From assembly GCF_026151205.1 (NCBI RefSeq), contig NC_087083.1:1240001-1304000 (forward strand): a stretch of DNA of 64,000 nucleotides, in the 5' to 3' direction. Source of the stretch: Bolinopsis microptera (taxonomy: Eukaryota; Ctenophora; Tentaculata; Lobata; Bolinopsidae). Made by a program: the position numbers and the translations under genes. This document shows, in pieces, positions 23,576 to 37,200 of the stretch; the stretch's first letter is position 1, and each line of letters begins with the position of its first letter. Below the pieces are notes generated by a model. That model did not search any database and was not told the origin of the DNA. It worked only from the letters and a program-made list of their open reading frames with translations.

Positions 23576-24185
23576 CACTAAACCAGGAAACACACACCTG
23601 TCACGTGAACCGTCACGTGATCCGTTACATGTGTGTCAGGAAGTTTACACTGAACAACTGAATATGTGTAGCAGTCTCCTTTAAAATTCCGGGGGTGGGG
23701 GTTGATTTGTAGATTAGAGGAATGGTTAGTGCTAAATTGTGCTTCAAAAGTATTTTTTTGGGTGCTTAAAAAGTATTTTAAAAGTGCTTAAAAAGGGCTA
23801 AAAAGTGGACCCCCTATCAGTAAATATGGGTTGGCTAAGGACACTGAACTATACAGATACTGTTACTAAAAAATACAAATATTTATAGTACTTTTTATTT
23901 ATTATACTTGGTTATAATTATATGATAAAGTTATATATTATCATTTATTATGCGATTATTCATTATGTCGCATATTATGTACGAGAGGATTGTAACTTAT
24001 TCACAGATATTCTTATTCGGAAAGTGTCCGACACTCATACATTGATTTAACATTAATTATCAATGATTAATTAATCCCAGGAACATTTTAATCAAAAAGA
24101 TGGTAGAACGGCCGGATTAATGTACCTCGTAGTTGTACCCCAGAATTTTAGTCCCAGAGTCGGCGAGCACCAAAATACTGTTTCC

Positions 24186-24523
24186 CAGCGACATTGTGCC
24201 CCATAGTATTTGGCCCCAGCGACATTGTGCCCCATAGTATTTGGCCCCAGCGACATTGTGCCCCATAGTATTTGGCCCCAGCGACATTGTGCCCCATAGT
24301 ATTTGGCCCCAGCGACATTGTGCCCCATAGTATTTGGCCCCAGCGACATTGTGCCCCATAGTATTTGGCCCCCGCGACATTGTGCCCCATAGTATTTGGC
24401 CCAGCGACATTGTGCCCCATAGTATTTGGCCCCCGCGACATTGTGCCCCATAGTATTTGGCCCAGCGACATTGTGCCCCATAGTATTTGGCCCCAGCGAC
24501 ATTGTGCCCCATAGTATTTGGCC
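24186..24523. repeat. 31-bp minisatellite, about 11 copies
   Basis: Unit CAGCGACATTGTGCCCCATA then GTATTTGGCCC, with one-base length changes among CCCAG, CCCCG and CCAG variants. Three overlapping minus-strand frames of 107-136 codons are shadows of the period. Confidence 0.97.
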
Positions 24524-24529
24524 TCAGAG

Positions 24530-25975
24530 CAGAGATGTTATGTACGAGAGATTGTAACTTGTAATATATTCTTATATTCAGATATTCTTATTCGGAAAGT
24601 ATCCGGGGCCGGAAAAGTATTCGAGAAAAAAAGTTGACCATGATATATTCTTATCTGACACGAGACAGCGATTAACCGATCAGCACTGACCAATGAAAAT
24701 CCAGAATATTTTAAATCTAATAATTGTAAACTGTTGATTCACTATATCTTGCAACGGCCGAGATTTGTAAAAGCTTCTACCGAATTATTAGTACTACGCA
24801 GCAGGGAAACTATGAATTGGTGTCAAGCGAAAACGATATAATTTATTCATTTTGTGATTTTGAGACCACCGCGGGGTCCAATTTTTGGAACCTAAGTAAT
24901 TTATTCCTTGGCAAATTTTTAATTTCTTCATACTGTTAAAAAAGGCATAAAAGCATTCGAGCCAGCCAATAAAGTTTCAATATGTTAAAGTTGATGTCGT
25001 GGTGTCAGTATATTGGCAACAGATATACCTATACATAATATCGTCTCACTTTATATACTTAGTTAAGGAATTATTATAGAGCAAAAAACGTTCTTTAAAT
25101 TGTAATTGTTGCTTTTCAACATTCTGCATTTTGAATTTTCCGAAACCGAATTTACTGACTTCTTAATCTGGAAAACCGTTATGACAACTTTGAATTTATT
25201 TCTTTACATCATGATTCTTGGAGATCGGTTAAATATTGCTCGGGTAGGGATCCCTGTAAACTTTACTCACCTTCTATCGCCCCACGAGCTTACCTCAAAC
25301 AAAACATTAAAAGTTTGAGGAGAGAGCATTGTCTACTTAATTCTCAGAAATCTTGCAAGCGATTAGCACACTATCTTAACATGGAAATTGCAGCGCCTAA
25401 AATAGAAAATAAAAAATTATTCTCGCACAACTTTAGAATCTTAACATATTGTAGCACTAAACTAACACTAAATGAAAAAGGAGCTAAATGATAACTACAT
25501 GAAATCATGGAACTGGGAGCAGCATAATAAGTGTAGAAGTAGAAGTAGATTAAGATGTAGAAGTAGAAGTAGAAGTGTAGAAGTGTTGCCCTAAGGTATA
25601 ACAGAGAATAAAATCAAACTAGTCCACCAGTTCATTGACTGAAGGTACAGGATACAGATTACATCCAGGATATACCCAATTAAAGGAGTCGTGTCTGCTT
25701 GGTACACAGTTCCACGTGATTTGATTTAAAACTTTCATCAAATAATACAGAATCATACAACAAAGGAACTTAAATAAAATCAATGGCGTGAAAGAATGCT
25801 TAGGCTAGGAAAATGCTCGGACTGCTTAGGGCAGGTACAGGTAAGCAGAAGTAAATTACAATTTAACTTTATTACTGGCTAGCTGAGACTCATGACGTTC
25901 GCAGCACGGCCACGGAGATTATAATTCAGCAGTTATTAACTGTTTGCCGTTATTTGTGTTGTATTGTTACACGTG
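24530..25975. other. Intergenic, no gene seen
   Basis: AT-rich; a short GTAGAAGTAGAAGT repeat near 25535-25585. The sequence TATGTACGAGAGGATTGTAA at 23975 recurs in similar form at 24540. No supported gene. Confidence 0.45.
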
Positions 25976-25979
25976 GCAC

Positions 25980-26478
25980 TGAGGTTATCTGAGGTTATCT
26001 GAGGTTATCTGAGGTTATCTGAGGTTATCTGAGGTTATCTGAGGTTATCTGAGGTTATCTGAAGTTATCTGAGGTTATCTGAAGTTATCTGAGGTTATCT
26101 GAGGTTATCTGAGGTTATCTGAGGTTATCTGAGGTTATCTGAGGTTATCTGAGGTTATCTGAGGTTATCTGAGGTTATCTGAGGTTATCTGGGTTTATCT
26201 GAGGTTATCTGAGGTTATCTGAGGTTATCTGAGTTTATCTGAGTTTATCTGATGTTATCTGAGGTTATCTGAGGTTATCTGAGGTTATCTGAGGTTATCT
26301 GAGGTTATCTGAGGTTATCTGAGGTTATCTGAGGTTATCTGAAGTTATCTGAAGTTATCTGAGGTTATCTGAGGTTATCTGAGGTTATCTGAGGTTATCT
26401 GAGGTTATCTGAGGTTATCTGAAGTTATCTGAGGTTATCTGAGGTTATCTGAGGTTATCTGAGTTTATCTGAGTTTAC
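25980..26478. repeat. 10-bp minisatellite (GAGGTTATCT), about 50 copies
   Basis: Very homogeneous array with occasional GAAGTTATCT and GAGTTTATCT variants. Confidence 0.98.
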
Positions 26479-26654
26479 TTGAATTTATTTGGATTATTAT
26501 CAATTAGCTTGTTAGCTGTGAAGCGTTTAAAGATGCCGTCTAACAACGTGAGTAAATGTAGTCTTGATTTTAATATTTTAATAATATCATGATTTGAATT
26601 GAGCAGTGTGCATCAGTGGCCGTGAACCACTGCTACCTACTACCCAAACAGTTC

Positions 26655-27325
26655 TATTATAGTAGTCTACCCTAGTACCTAGTCTACCCCAGTAGTCTAC
26701 CCCAGTAGTCTACCCTAGTAGTCTACCCGAGTAGTCTACCCGAGTAGTCTACCCCAGTAGTCTACCCCAGTAGTCTACCCGAGTAGTCTACCCCAGTAGT
26801 CTACCCGAGTAGTCTACCCGAGTAGTCTACCCTAGAAGTCTACCCTAGTAGTCTACCCTAGTAGTCTACCCCAGTAGTCTACCCGAGTAGTCTACCCGAG
26901 TAGTCTACCCTAGTAGTCTACCCTAGTAGTCTACCCTAGTAGTCTACCCCAGTAGTCTACCCCAGTAGTCTACCCGAGTAGTCTACCCTAGTAATCTACC
27001 CTAGTAGTCTACCCTAGTAGTCTACCCTAGTAGTCTACCCTAGTACCTAGTCTACCCCAGTAGTCTACCCCAGTAGTCTACCCCAGTAGTCTACCCCAGT
27101 AGTCTACCCTAGTAGTCTACCCCAGTAGTCTACCCTAGTAGTCTACCCCAGTAGTCTACCCTAACTTACCTAGTTTACCCCAGTAGTCTACCCTAGTACC
27201 TAGTCTACCCCAGTAGTCTACCCCAGTAGTCTACCCTAGTACCTAGTCTACCCCAGTAGTCTACCCTAGTACCTAGTCTACCCCAGTAGTCTACCCCAGT
27301 AGTCTACCCCAGTAGTCTACCCTTG
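26655..27325. repeat. 12-bp minisatellite (AGTCTACCCCAGT), about 55 copies
   Basis: Unit TAGTCTACCCCAG with CCC-T/C/G variants and occasional TACCTAGTCTACC units that interrupt the period. Confidence 0.98.
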
Positions 27326-27404
27326 TCAATTCCTTCCACTTCTTTAGATCTAGAGTAAAAACGTTAAGGCGATTATTGATGAAGGTATATAGAGGTACAA
27401 GGGT

Positions 27405-27550
27405 AGCCACGAGGTTGGTCACGTGTGTCGGGTAGTCACGCGGGTCGAGTAGTCACGTGCAAGAGTCACGAGGGTCAAGTAGTCACGTGGGTAGTCACGT
27501 GTGTCGGGTAGTCACGCGGGTCGAGTAGTCACGTGCAAGAGTCACGAGGT
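27405..27550. repeat. About 65-bp direct repeat, 2 copies, CACGTG-rich
   Basis: GTCGGGTAGTCACGCGGGTC then GAGTAGTCACGTGCAAGAGT occurs twice (about 27427 and 27505). Confidence 0.9.
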
Positions 27551-28293
27551 CATTGGGGTACAATTAAAGATTATCATCTAGTATTTGGTCGGCAAAGGTC
27601 ATCATGAGAGAACTACTGTTTTATATTCAGATTTCTGTGACACAATTTTAATTGGGCTCGATTTTAATTGGGCTAGAAATCCTGGACGTAGAATGTAATT
27701 TATTTACAAATTGTAATAAAGTAATATATTTAAATACAAATAATACACGTAATATATAATACATAACATATAGATAATATATGGATAATATATAAATATA
27801 AATAAAGAAATAATATATTTAATATATAAATGATATGTAAATATAAATAATGATAAATATATCAGTTAAACATATCAGAAACCACATTCCTTACATTCCT
27901 ATTAGTTGTGTCAGAGCTAAGATAACATAAAATATGCTGATTGGTTACATTGTTTTTAAATTTTTACCTTTTACTGAGAATTGTTTACAGCAGCTGTTCG
28001 TATAAAATATGGGAAAATACCGCACAGTGTAATTAAATTGCAAAATGCTGTAAATATCATAATATTTAAAGTATGTGTAAAACTCATTTTTAATTGGACA
28101 AACTAAAAAAACAATAGAAAAAAGGGGTAATTTACATAAAGCATTCAAATCAGCCGAGATGGGAATGCAATGGGAGGAGCCAAGAGGATCCTCAAAAAAC
28201 ACCCACTAGGCCATATTACGACCCATAACCCCACATTAAACCCTGCTATACTAGGCCCCACTAACCTACTGTTCTGTCCAGTACGTATCCACG

Positions 28294-31200
28294 ATGGGTT
28301 CGGAGAAGATGTCGGTTGTGTTCTCCATCTCTCATCAGCCCTCTGCTCTTGTCAAAGCACTCACTCCATTCCAGGTAATCATGACGTCCTTACAGACAAT
28401 GGTGACGTCATTACAGACAATGATGACGTCATAATAAGGCAATAATGGCGTCATTACAGACAATGATGACGTCATCACAGACAATGATGACGTCATCACA
28501 GACGATGGTGACTTGTTATTGATTGATTTTGTCGTCGTATTGCTACTTAACATTGTGATTTAATTTACGAACGTATAAATACGTGTGGCAGTTAAATTTT
28601 TACCTGAAGGCGTTTGGTAACGTTGATGACGTCATTAATTAAGTAGTGCAAGTGACATCACAATGTTTATTTCAGCAAAACAGCATAAACCTGACTCACA
28701 TAGAATCTCGGCCGCTTGCGGAGGACGAGAATAAGTACAAGTTCCTGTGCAACTTGGAGATCTGTAATGAGGACGACGAAAAGAGATTTAAGTAAGTGAA
28801 AGTATTTTGAAAATATGTATGTAATAAATTAATAATTAGTCATAGGCTATCCATTATCGGTATGAAATCTTTTATCTAGATAAACAGATAAAGATTTAGG
28901 TTTTATCTAGATAAAACCGATAAAACCGATAATTTTTCTGCTGAAGGCCAAAGCCAAAATGTTTTCCAAATTTCGCAAAAACTAATTGTCGACTTTTATT
29001 ACTGTTTACCAGTAATCTTGCTAAAGTACCATTTCCTTTCTTTTGAAAATATTAGAGCATCAGTTTTCTTCTCCGGGGAGCAGAAGTGCACCAGTTTTCT
29101 TCAAAACAGTAGACCAACGGTTTTCTTCTCCTAAGAACAGTAACGCAATAGTTCTCTTCAAAACAGTAGACCACTGGTTTCCTTCTCCTGCGAACAGTAA
29201 CGCACTAGTTCTCTTCAAAACAGTAGACCACTGGTTTCCTTCTCCTGAGAACAGTAACGCACTAGTTCTCTTCAAAACAGTAGACCACCGGTTTTCTTCT
29301 CCTGAGAACAGTAACGCAATAGTTCTCTTCAAAACAGTAGACCAAGGGTTTCCTTCTCCTGAGAACAGTAGTGCACCAAATACCAATTCTCCTCGAAACA
29401 GTAAAGCATTTAAAGTGATTCAGTGAACCGTTTTCTTATCCTGTCGATAACTTGGAGCAACAGATTCCTTCTCCTGAAGACAATGTTTCACGCCCAGAAC
29501 ACTTACGGAATTCAATTGAGTGCCCTGCCGGTATTTTTGACTCTTGTTAACAGTAACATGCTCGTTCCTGTCTCCAGAATGGTTGTAAGGTAAAACGCCA
29601 GCACCCTCAAGAGAACAATGTCAATAACCTTCTCTGGATTTCTACAGTTCATACAGTTCTACAGTTCCATAGGTATACAAATGTAAATAAACCTCTTAAG
29701 CTCACATCTAAGTAAACTACCTCTTCTATCATACTAGAAGACGTTTGGGACTGTTTCTTGGATTACTTGGGAAGGCAAAAACACTAATATTTCTTTACAA
29801 TTTTACGGTATTGTGGCAGTATTTTCGGTAATATCTAGTGAATTTTTATACCGATAAAAATATGTTTTATCTAGATAAACAGATAACTTTTTTTAACGAA
29901 TTATCGGAGATAATTATCGGTTACGATTATCGGAGTGGATAGCCTAATTAGTCAATTAATTAAGTGGGCTTAAACCCAGATAAGTGGGTCTAAATATTTC
30001 TATTCTACCGTGTTTTGTACAATAAAGTATAGATCTCGCCTTACAGGCAGTTTACCCATGATAGCCCGGTAGCCGGTAGGTGTGTACTGTGTAGCCACAA
30101 TCAGAAATTGCACAGCCTCGGCCCATAGATCTAATAAAATATTATTCGTGTTTCTCGAAAATTTGCGACTTATAGGGCCGAGTTTAATGAAAGAAACTAC
30201 CTCTAGTGTAGTCCCATGACTACACTTCTTTTTTTTTCCTTCTCTCTTTTTTACGATGCTGAGCTTGGAAAAACGCAAGTAAGGCTGTCAGAATCACGCC
30301 ACACGCGAAGCGAAAGAGGTCTGGATTAGTTACATTTTATATTTGCCGGCAGTAGTTCACAGAGCCGGTCAGAAGCTAGCCGGTTCAGTGAACTTTACCA
30401 GCACCAAACCCCCCGTTAGTTCTCTTTAATCCTTATAAAGTCTAAACGAAGCTTCTCGATGACATTCCTCGAATACCTCTTTAACATGACGTCATATTTT
30501 ATTTTTACGTAAACTCACAGAACCCAGTGGTTATCTCCGCTAAAACCGTTTTTCCTTGTACTTCTAGTAAAATAGTAAAAATACTAAAATAATACTAAAA
30601 AAATAAAATATTTAAATAGTTAAAATGCTGGGCCTAGAATAAGGGCTTTACCTTATAGTTACTGCGTTAGGTAATAAAAGATTAAGCGATGTTATTGGAG
30701 TCTCCGCTATAGAGATAATTTAGAGATAATTTAGAGATAATTTAGAGATAATTTAGAGATAATTTAGAGATAATTTAGAGATAATTTAGAGATAATTTAG
30801 AGATAATTTAGAGGTAGACCTCTACGTTTTAGGCTCGAAATCGGTGGATTACTGTCTAATAGGTTAAAACTGCAGGGGGTGGAAAGTAAATTATCTTGTC
30901 CCTTCAGTCAATAATCTTGTTCCCAGGAAAGTAAGTTTAATCTTTTCCCTCAGTCAATAATCTTGTTCCCCCAGGAAAGCTATCGGAGAGTTAAAAGAAA
31001 TGTCAGGTAACGACTGTGTAAAGGTTCTCTCCCGGCGAGATATTGACACGCAGGACTCAGAAGAAGTGCCCTGGTTCCCCATTAAGATAGCTGAACTGGA
31101 CAGATTCGCTTCTCAGATTCTCAGGTAAAATGGGGGCCGAGGTGATTAGGGGGGGACGGGGGCGGGGGTTCTCCAATGCAATGGACAGATCCGCTTCTCA

Positions 31201-34200
31201 AATTCTCAGGTAAAATGGGGGCCGAGGTGATTAGGGGGAGCGGGGGGGGCGGGGGTTCACCAATGAAATGGACAGATTCGTTTCTCAGATTCTCAGGTAA
31301 AATGGGGGCCGAGGTGATTAGGGGGGGGGCGGGGGCGGGGGTTCTCCAATGCAATGGACAGATTCGCTTCTCTAATTTTCAGGTAAAATGGGAGCCGAGG
31401 TGATTAGGGCGGGGGGGGGCGGGGGTTCTCCAATGCAATGGACAGATTTGCTTCTCAGATTCTTAGGTAAAATGGGGGCCGAGGTGATTTGGCGGGGGGG
31501 CTGCCGGCTTGGGCGGGGGGTTCTCCAATTCAATGGACAGATTTGCTTCTCAGAATGGCTGAATGGGGGGGTCTTCAACTAAGAAAGGTTTTAACTTTAA
31601 GAGATTAAGTAGTCATTATGATTTATCATTTCGACCCTCTAAGTCTAACAAAGAGCATCACTCCAAACCATTTTGACATATCAGTTACATATTTTGTCAT
31701 ATCAGTTACGGATCAGAGCTGGATTCTGACCATCCAGGGTTCACTGACGAGATCTACAGAAAGAGGAGGAAGATGTTCGCTGACATCGCCTTCAACTATA
31801 AACAGTTAGTTTTAGTCTTAAAGTTGTTAGGCCCTTAATCTAATTTAATTTATCTTTAATTTATCTCTAATTTACCTTTAATTTACCTTTAATTTACCTT
31901 TAATTTATCTTTGATTTATCTTTATATCTGCTGATACCACTTTACAACTTAAAAGATAATAATTGTACTTGATCTAACCGCCTCCCCACTACCCAGCGGA
32001 GAACCAATCCCTCACGTTGAGTATAACGAAGCGGAGCTGGCAACTTGGCGGACTGTTTTTACAAAACTTTCTACTTTGTTTGAAACTCACGCATGCAAAG
32101 AGTTTAGGAAGGTTCGTTCAAGAAGGTTCAGGAAGGTTCAAGAAGGTTCAGGAAGGTTCAGGAAGGTTCAAGAAGGTTTATCCCTGAGTAAAGTTCTTTG
32201 GACACGTGATAAGGATTAATCAATTCAGTTAACCAATTGAAGCTTGGAAAACTATTACGTGTTAAAACAAATATAAAATGTGGTTCGCTCCCTACCTCAC
32301 AAGTATCCAGATCCATTAACATTATATTTTCTAGATCAAATTATCTTCCAAAATTTTGGATATTATGACCTTGAATTTTGAAATCCTGCGGCGATTCGTT
32401 AAATAACTCTAAACGTTTCATACTATTTTTGGTACATAAATCATTGACAAACTAGACACGTGACAGTGTTAAACCGATTAAACTAGACTAGCGTCTGTAT
32501 GTGGTATTTCCCTTGTCTCAAATACCAAACTGATGTACAGGTGTGGCCGCTGCTGGTACAGAACTGTAACTACAACAAAGACACCATCCCCCAACTTCAA
32601 CAAGTCTCCCAGTTCACCAAGGACTGTACCGGCTTCACTCTTCGTCCTGTAGCGGGTTTGCTATCGTCACGTGACTTTTTAGCTGGCCTGGCTTTCAGGG
32701 TCTTCCATAGTACCCAGTATATCAGACATGGTGCTAATCCTTTCTATACGCCAGAACCGTGAGTGTAGTTTACTTGACAATAGGTTATCAATTAGCTGCC
32801 TAGCAGTTGTTAATTAGTTCTTAATTAATTGTTAATTATTCGTCTGTACTCTGTTAGTTGGTAATAAATGCTCACAATACTTTAATTTGAGAACTTGTGA
32901 AAACGAAGGACCATCGACACAGCTATATTCTCGTGTCTTGTCTTTTACATTTACATTACTTGCGTCTTAACTTTCCAGCGTTCCGACTAAATTTAGTGTG
33001 CGCTCAGCGCTTACAGCATAGTGAGAAATATACTGAAACTTCAACATTCCAACATTTCAGGGATGTATGCCACGAGCTAATCGGACACGTGCCCCTTTTT
33101 TGTGATCCTGAGTTTGCTGCATTCTCCCAGGTACATTTCACACATTTATTAGACATTAGTTCTGTTCGTCAAGCTAGAATATATGGGATTGTGTTCGCTT
33201 CCTTAAAGTAAATTATATAAAATTTGTTGTACACATTTTATTTAATCCTGCACTCGTCGTTTAACATCGTTTGTTTATTTTTCTTGGAGATTAAAATCGA
33301 AAAATTCTCTAACTCGAGAGTCTTGCATAAATATGTTGGTTATTTTGTGCGAATTGGCATTTGGCCAAGCCACAATGTTGAATTTGGCGAGTCAAGCAAG
33401 TTAAACAGAAAATTCTGGGAATTCAACGTAACGCGCGATCACCGTACAAAGTTATAATGGTTAAAGTTATTTGGAAACCGCTTTCCATAACATTATGAAA
33501 ACGCGCGCAAATTGTTAATCGCGTCCAATGTCGATCCGGCCGCCTATTTTATTGTCGCCTATTTAGTTCACTTGATCATATTATGTTTGTTCGTTTATAG
33601 AACCGGTCCCCAATCTCGTATTGGAAAATGACTAAACTCAATTCTGAGTGTGAATACGGGTGGTACCTGCAAGTGTGTTCATTTGTCATTAAGCATATAG
33701 AGTTCTGTAAAACTGCAGCTGTTACAATTGTGCTAGAGTATTTTTAGTATTTACGATCGATAGTATTTACGATCGATATCTCGATCCCTACATGATATGC
33801 TTCCAAAATTTAAATCTCCAACTTTCTGCACAATGTACTGGAATGTTTGAAAAAAAAGTGATACAGAAATAAAATCAACAATTTAAGTTTAGGAAAGTAA
33901 AATTAATTCCCTGGTTTCTTAATTTAATTCTGCTTTAAAGTCGGAAAAACAAAGTATATAATGTCGATACCAAACCGATTGTTGAGTGTAACGTTAGTAT
34001 TTCCTCGTTTATAATACATTTATACTATCAAAACAGCTGAGCAATTCTTCTAACGTTTGATATACTAGTGGCCTAGGAAGTCCCATCTGAGGTTAATCCC
34101 CAGTTCAGTAAACTACGGCTTCCAGGCAGAAGACTGTAATCGAAAGAAAGTGAGGGAACTTGACTTACTTGACTTAAGGCGGCTTCAGCGTCCGAGTATT

Positions 34201-37200
34201 GATGCGCTGTCTCCATAAAACTCTATCCGCCATAAGTCCGCCCATTTCTCCAGTGTCGTTGAGACCCGTGTCAGCTCGTAGGCTATCAACATAGGTCATG
34301 GCTGGTCTCCCCCTACTCCGCACCCCATGAGTTGGTTCCCAGAGTAGCAAGCGGTTTGCGACTAGTTCTGGGTGCCGGTGGATATGGCCTGCTAGTCGCA
34401 TCCTGCGCTCTTAGATCTTCATGGTTGCTCTTGGTAGGTTGCCATAGACTTCTTTGTTGGTTTTTCGCTGCTTCCAATCCACATTAAGTGCCATCCTTAG
34501 CATTCTAGTGTAGCAGCCATCAATGCGTTTCTTCAATTGCTCTGTCAACGTCCACGTTTCAGAACCATAAAGAAGTATTGACTCCACAGTAGCAACAAAT
34601 AGACGGATCTTCAGTCCTCTTCTAAGGTCAGACTTCCACATCTTCTTTAGCTTGTGGCAGGTTGCCCAAGCCTTAGCTTTTCTGACCCGCAGGTCCCTCT
34701 CTGTTGTTGCTATCCAAGCTCCAAGGTAAACAAAGTCTGTCACCTTTTCCAGCTGGTTTCCAGAACAGCTATTAAGACTAGTCATGAACTTAGTTTTAGT
34801 GCCGTTCATGGCTAGCCCAACACTCAGTGCTGCTTTCTCAAGCCTGTCCAGGAGTAGTTTTGCCCCTTCAATGGTATCAGTGATAAGGGCAACATCATCT
34901 GCAAACTCGATCTTCTCGGCACCAATCCTTCTACTCCGTGCAGGCCTGAGAGTGAACCCAGAGTCCGAGTCATCATCGTCTATAGACACTGTCATGATAT
35001 AGTCAATCACGATAATGAACAAGTACGGGGCAAGAGTGTCTCCTTGCAGTACTCCAGCCAGGATATCAAAAATTTCTGTTATACCATCGGCTGTAACTAC
35101 TTTAGCCTTTGTGCTCGTATAGATACCCTCAATGAGCCGCACTATGGCTTCTGGTATGCCATATGCTTTCAATATCTTCATAAGCAAACCCCTATGCACA
35201 CTATCGAACGCCTTTTTGAAATCTATGAAAACCATGGTGGCCTTAAGATTTTTGGCTCTAGCACCCTCCATAATTCTTCGTAGAGCAAGGATGTGCGATG
35301 TTGTAGAGCGCCCAGGTCTAAAGCCATTCTGGTTGTCCCTTAAAACTTCCTCAAGACTTGGCTTCATCCTGTTCAGCAACATTTTGTTCAGAGTTTTACT
35401 GACTATCGATGTCAGAGATATTCCTCTGTAGTTGTCGGTCTTAGTGAGGTCCCCTTTCTTTGGCACAGGAACAATATTACTGAGCTTCCATTGATCGGGC
35501 ATGAGACCATCACATAATGCATCGTTGCAGAACTTCAGGATGACGTCATCGATGTCCACCCTCTTCATCACTTCAGGTGAGATACCATCATCACCATAAG
35601 CTTTGCCTTCTACTATCTGCTTTTTGGCAAGACGTAGTTCCTCAATGGTGAACGGGCCATCCTCTATATTCAGTGGAGGGTGTATATTCCTGATCGGAAT
35701 ACTATGAGGGAAGGTTAACGACAATTGTTGAGCGTATCGAAAGGGATGACAAATGAAACTCGTAGATGGATGGTGAAAGATAGAAAAGTATTGACAATGA
35801 CAATGCTTAAGAACAAAACTTCCTCTACTTAGGATAACAAGGCCCTACGACCTGACTTAGCACGAGAGCGGAGAGGCCGTCCGATTAAGACTATGTATCT
35901 CTCCGAAGGGAGAATCAGCAATGAGCAAGCCTTAAACAATATGAGGAAGTTGAATTATTCGTCTAGCTGTCCCAAACAAGATTTAACACCTCTTAAACTC
36001 GAAATCTTACTTACTTGTACCTACTTGAAAAGGTCTCCTCCTAGTCGTTGGAGTGGCCTGCACTCGAAAATCGCTTGTTTATATAATAGCGTGACTCTCT
36101 TGACTCTGTTCGTAATTCTTTGCAATTCTTGGAGTACCGCTCCTGATATCGGATTACCAAAAGTGTTTAATCCACAGTGCTAAGCTGCCGTTCTCGGTTG
36201 TCATGGTAACTAATAAGCGTGGCTTTTAATTGAGAATGGTAAGAAACACTTCTTACATGAGCGATGATAGCTAAGTAGTTGATTCCTGGGTTACAGCGTC
36301 CTCCTGATTCCTCAGTCTTTGAATGTCTAGTTCACTCATATAATAATACCATAATATGTGAAATCATGTATATAAATATTGAGACAATAAATACCGCCTA
36401 GACACCCTGCGTGCATCGGCTAAAGAGCCTGGTACGTAGTGTTACAGTAGTCAGTACACTGTACAGTGTACCGACGTACCGTCACGTTAGTGTTACATTG
36501 ACGTCACGTTAGTGTTACAATGACGTCACGTTAATGTTACAATGACGTCACGTTAGTGTTACAATGACGTCACGTTAGTGTTACAATGACGTCACGTTAG
36601 TGTTACACTGACGTCACGTTAGTGTTACAATGACGTCACATAAATGTTATGGTGACGTTAATAACGGTAACACGACATCTGTCCGACAGCGACATCTGTC
36701 CGACAGCACTATTTTCGTGTGTTTGAAGTGATATCTCAAATTTGGCACATAGAAATTTATCCAAACTTGCACAAATTATTTGTCTTAAAGCTATCTTACT
36801 ATCTAGAAAGTTTCAAGAAAATCGTATCGTTGGATCTCCAGATATATGCTTTGGAACCTCTGAAAACCACCGCATTGGATATATTTTTTGTGTTTAAGGT
36901 AATATCTTAAATTTGGCACATAGAAACTCGCTCAAACTTACACAGATTATTCGTCCTATAACCACTATACTTTATGGAAAGTTTCAAGAAAATCGTACGG
37001 TAGGATCCGACATAAACTATTGTCCAAATAACCTATTTTCTGAGTCGGACAGATGTCGCTGTCGGACAGATGTCGGCCAATCGTAAATAACAGACCCAAA
37101 CTCACCATGAAATAGGTATGACCATATGCTCGCGAACGTCGCGCGACTGCTCGCGGACGTCGCGCAACTGTTTCGAGTCTCATAGCGTCACGAAATAGTC

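Noticed and set aside
24092-24512. Three overlapping minus-strand frames with GPNTMGHNVAG-like repeats
   Set aside because: Shadow translations of a 31-bp minisatellite with one-base slips.
26533-26552. Start of a gene (ATGCCGTCTAACAAC then GTGAGT)
   Set aside because: A five-codon exon with a donor but no partner exon I can find before the minisatellite.
29043-29426. Ser/Pro/Lys repeat protein on the plus strand and its minus-strand mirror
   Set aside because: 60-bp period inside a transposable element; both strands are equally open.
34174-34401. Separate small gene next to the RTE-like reverse transcriptase
   Set aside because: It is the same reading frame as the larger one, cut by a single in-frame TAA.
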